Source of the DNA: Neelides folsomi
Lineage: Eukaryota; Arthropoda; Collembola; Neelipleona; Neelidae
NCBI GenBank assembly: GCA_034687125.1
Contig: JAQGBZ010000147.1
Coordinates: 83,006-147,005, forward strand
Length of the DNA: 64,000 nt
Reading direction: 5' to 3'
Shown: one piece after another, positions 23,192-64,000 of the stretch
How the letters are laid out: each line of letters opens with the position of its first letter
Numbering within the stretch: the first letter of the stretch is position 1
The notes under the pieces: model-generated
The model's database searches: none
Seen by the model: the letters and a program-made list of their open reading frames with translations, nothing else
Told to the model about the DNA's origin: nothing
Translations under genes and position numbers: made by a program

Positions 23192-24973
23192 TAGAGATGG
23201 GGCGAATAGTAGATTTTAAGTATTCGTCGAATATCGAATAGTAAGAAGAATTCTTATTCGAATCGAATATTCGTCGAATCGTTCTACTAATATTCATTTA
23301 CAAGCTTGAAAATCAATATACAGTAAGTTAATTATATTTATATTATTAAAATTATATAAATATAATATAAAATAATGATATAAATATATATATTATGAAT
23401 TAGATTAATAAAATGTAATTATGAATATTTATCTTTTAGATTCCCAATCGCAAATATTTTTCTGAGAAGGTTGTTCCTGACATTTATAAAAAATGTAAGA
23501 GTTCAATGTTTGAAAAAATCAACGACGTGAAACATATTTCCTTTACGACAGATATTTGGACAGCTACAAACGGAGCCCCATTCATCAGTTTGACCGCTCA
23601 TTGGATTAATATCAATTTTGAATTTTGTCAATCAGTTTTGAGATTGAAGCATTTTCCCGGTAGCCATACAGGAAATAGCATTTCCGAAATTCTTCAAAAC
23701 ATGCTTGCTGAATGGAAAATTGAAAAAGAACGCTGTCATGTGTTTCTAAGGGACGAAGGAAAAAAATATGGTGTGGTCTCAATGAAGCTAATTTGAAATC
23801 TTTGTCATGCATGCTACATAAACTTCAACTTGTGATTAATGATTCGATAGGAATTCAAAAATCTATCGTTAATTTAATTACATCGGGAAGAAAATTCGTA
23901 ACTCATTTTAATCATTCTGCTCTCGCTTGTTCTAAGATGAAAGAAATACAAATTGAATTGGGAATGCAAGTGAGGAAATTGAAACAAGATGTTCAAACTC
24001 GTTGGAATTCTACTTTTTATATGCTTGAGCGATTGTTGGAGCAAAGGAAGGCAATTGAGAAATTGAAAAACGATTATGAAAGTATCACTTCTTTTACACA
24101 CGTTGATTGGAAACTCATGGAAAGTGTCATTTCGTCGTTAAAACCTTTTGAAGAAATAACTAAAATAATCAGCTCGGATAAATCTTGCGCTTCTGAACTA
24201 ATACCTTTAATCAAACACTGAAATGTTACTTGAGTGAAGAAGATGAAATGCACAATGGGGTTAAAACTTTGAAAAAAATTTTAAAAGAAAACCTCATTCA
24301 AAGATTTTCATATATGCAAATTGCATCCCAAGAAGGAATCTCATTTTGGGATAAATATGCAAAAAAACTCATAGTTCTACTTTGCACAGCGAGAAACAAT
24401 TTGAAGACGAAATAAATTTTTTCATTGCTCAGCCGTTGTTGGGAAAAGATAAAAGTTCTCATTTGTGGTGGAAAGAAAAAAGCTGCCAATTTCCTAATCT
24501 TTGTATAATTGCACAGAAGTATCTTTCGGCTCCAGGAAGCTCGGTGTTTAGTGAAAGATTTTTTTCAGAGACTGGGATCATATTTGAAGAACGGAGAAAT
24601 CGACTTTTGCCAGAGAATGGGGAGATGTTGGGATTTATCAATTATAATTTACCTTCTCTCTCAATTGAATATTAAATATTATTTATAATATATTTGAATT
24701 TGTGCTTACATTTATTATAAGCATATGATATAATGATATTTAATATAATGATATTTCATTAATAATTTTAATAATTGAAACACATACATTTAATAAGGCT
24801 ATTGATTAGATAAACATTTAACTAATTAAAATGCATTAAATAATTTTTTATCATTTTATCCTAATTAAATTAATTTTAAAACTCGAATTATTTGTCGAAT
24901 AGTAAAATTTGCTTCGAATGAATTCGAATCGAATATTCGAATTCGAATATAATTCGGATTCGTCCCATCTCTA
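23192..24973 (+). mobile_element. hAT-superfamily DNA transposon, internally decayed
   Basis: The ends are inverted repeats: the left end begins TAGAGATGGGGCGAAT and the right end, reverse-complemented, begins TAGAGATGGGACGAAT. The flanking eight bases are identical on both sides (ATAAAAAG at 23184-23191 and 24974-24981), the target duplication size typical of hAT elements. Subterminal regions are dense in GAATATTCG-type motifs on both sides. The interior encodes pieces of a ZBED/hAT-type transposase. At 1782 bases it is short for an autonomous hAT element, and its reading frame is broken, so it would need a transposase in trans. Confidence 0.93.
23450..24675 (+). pseudogene. hAT transposase remnant (ZBED-type, frameshifted)
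   Basis: Fragments in different frames follow the usual order of a hAT transposase. 23450-23796 has the early catalytic block (RKYFSEKVVPDIY, ISFTTDIWTA, ISLTAHW). 23793-24221 has the central region (LHKLQLVINDS, DVQTRWNSTFYMLERL, LKPFEEITKIISS). 24230-24415 and 24382-24675 hold the C-terminal dimerisation region (LWWKEKSCQFPNL, YLSAPGSSVFSERFFSETG, RNRLLPENGEML). The N-terminal BED zinc finger is missing and there are at least two frame changes and an internal stop, so this is not functional. Confidence 0.88.
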
Positions 24974-24981
24974 ATAAAAAG

Positions 24982-25785
24982 CCTTTTAACAATTTAATCA
25001 TATTACATTCTATGATACTATTCTAGAGTGCTTCTGTATCATTGGTTCATATTCTTCATATAACTTTTGCAACTTCAAAGAAAATACATAAATTAAACAT
25101 CCTAAACTATATTATGTACTTTAAATACTTTATTATTATACTTTTTGGTGTACACATACTTAAATAAACTACTCTATACATATAATAAATACAAATTATC
25201 CATATTCCTATTAAGAAATTATAATTATATCGATATAAAGGAAATATAATTTTAAATTTGTGAATAATATAAAATTGGATTGCATTAACCTATCTCACTG
25301 GTGTAGTGTTTGTATAACTTTTTGCCGTAGAAGAAATTTTGAACAAGATTGAGTAATAATAATTGAGTTTCGTCCCGTGGCTTGGAAAAATGAAATTTCA
25401 CGATTTCACCTGGAAAGAGGTGAAGAAAAGCTGAAGCGAGGCGACAGACAGCACATGCTTCTGAGTCAAGCTAAATCTTATCTCCTCTTTCTTTCTCATT
25501 TCCAATATTCAGCTCAATTACATTTCTCGTAGGCGTCGAGCTCGTGTCAGTGGTCGTTCGACAACTTTTCTGCAACTTTGTGACGCTATTGCGTTCCCTG
25601 TCCAAACAACTGCCCAATATATTCTCAACTAAAGCAAAAACTCATTCATTTTGAATAAAGCTTCCTAATAAGAACAAGTGTCTTGTTTTCTGAAATATGC
25701 TTATTTCTATTTCTGCAAAAAAAATAGGAAACGTATATTGAAATAATATTTTATTGATATATTTAAAGCGTGAATTTGGAAGACA
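24982..25785. promoter_or_regulatory. Upstream region of Alk
   Basis: About 800 bases before the first Alk start codon. It is AT-rich except for 25370-25600, which is GC-richer with mixed motifs and may be the core promoter or a 5' leader exon. No TATA box or start site can be fixed from sequence alone. Confidence 0.35.
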
Positions 25786-63596
<37,811 letters not shown>

Positions 63597-64000
63597 TCTT
63601 AATTATTTAGTCATTGGAGAGAACACGGTTTAGCTGATCTATTCTTCGACAGAGATCCTATATTGTATGTAAAATACAACTTTATATAATTATGTACCTT
63701 TCAATTGAGAATGGACATTCCATAGAATTTATAACAATCGATGTTAATTTTATTTAAATATGCTATTGCTGAAATATACATACAATATAAACAATTTTAG
63801 AATATTTGTAGATTTTGAAAGCTTAATTGGCAAGATATGGCATACATTATAATACATACGTGTATATAAATCAAGCTTGCCAATTGTTTGTATTTTCGTG
63901 GTATTGAATAACTATTGAATAACTACAGGGTGGCTTATCCAAAAGTAGACTTATAGGAGAAAGTCATGTGCTATAAGCATGTGTTAATCATAGGGCAACT
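63597..64000 (+). other. Alk 3' flank and window edge
   Basis: AT-rich 3' untranslated or flanking DNA after the Alk stop codon at 63594-63596. A 10-bp inverted repeat (AATTGGCAAG at 63825-63834 with CTTGCCAATT at 63876-63885) could form a hairpin. No exact AATAAA was seen close to the stop. From about 63925 the sequence TACAGGGTGGC may start a transposon cut by the window edge. Confidence 0.45.

Overview
This is eukaryotic nuclear DNA from an invertebrate. Genes are split by GT-AG introns, intergenic DNA is very AT-rich, and the proteins read best as arthropod-type orthologues. A copepod such as a sea louse would fit, but that is an inference and not shown by the sequence. I traced six genes exon by exon, and in each one reading phase is kept across every junction. 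A seventh small gene has no recognised family.

Layout: 1.6-21.4 kb is a compact housekeeping block. In order it holds VPS39 (+, 15 exons, about 860 aa), a CoREST/RCOR corepressor (-, 9 exons, about 430 aa, convergent with VPS39), AHSA1 (+, 10 exons, about 346 aa, divergent from RCOR), EAPP (-, 2 exons, about 331 aa), a 75-aa single-span membrane microprotein (-, 2 exons) and CEBPZ/NOC1 (-, 12 coding exons, about 868 aa). Between AHSA1 and EAPP lies an orphan terminal exon on the minus strand. From 21.4 to 25.8 kb the DNA is repeat-rich and holds a decayed hAT transposon with intact ends and a perfect 8-bp target duplication.

25.8-63.6 kb is one very large gene, an anaplastic lymphoma kinase orthologue (Alk, +, 27 coding exons, about 1609 aa). 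It encodes signal peptide, N-terminal region, a cysteine-rich LDLa-like exon, MAM1, LDLa, MAM2, glycine-rich domain, EGF-like module, transmembrane segment, NPNY juxtamembrane motif, tyrosine kinase and a tyrosine-bearing tail. The exon that opens MAM1 also carries its own ATG and signal peptide, so a second, shorter Alk N-terminus is possible. Alk introns hold three further inverted-repeat elements (one hAT-like with an 8-bp duplication, two that may have TA duplications), a perfect 16-bp hairpin, and a few ORFs of uncertain meaning.

Functions: the block covers endolysosomal tethering (VPS39/HOPS), transcriptional repression (CoREST), Hsp90 stimulation (AHSA1), E2F-linked control (EAPP) and 60S ribosome biogenesis (CEBPZ). 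Alk is a cell-surface receptor kinase. Nothing suggests these genes share a pathway. I found no wholly new system. The points most worth checking are the two Alk N-termini, the zinc-knuckle exon inside CoREST, the membrane microprotein and the intronic inverted-repeat elements.
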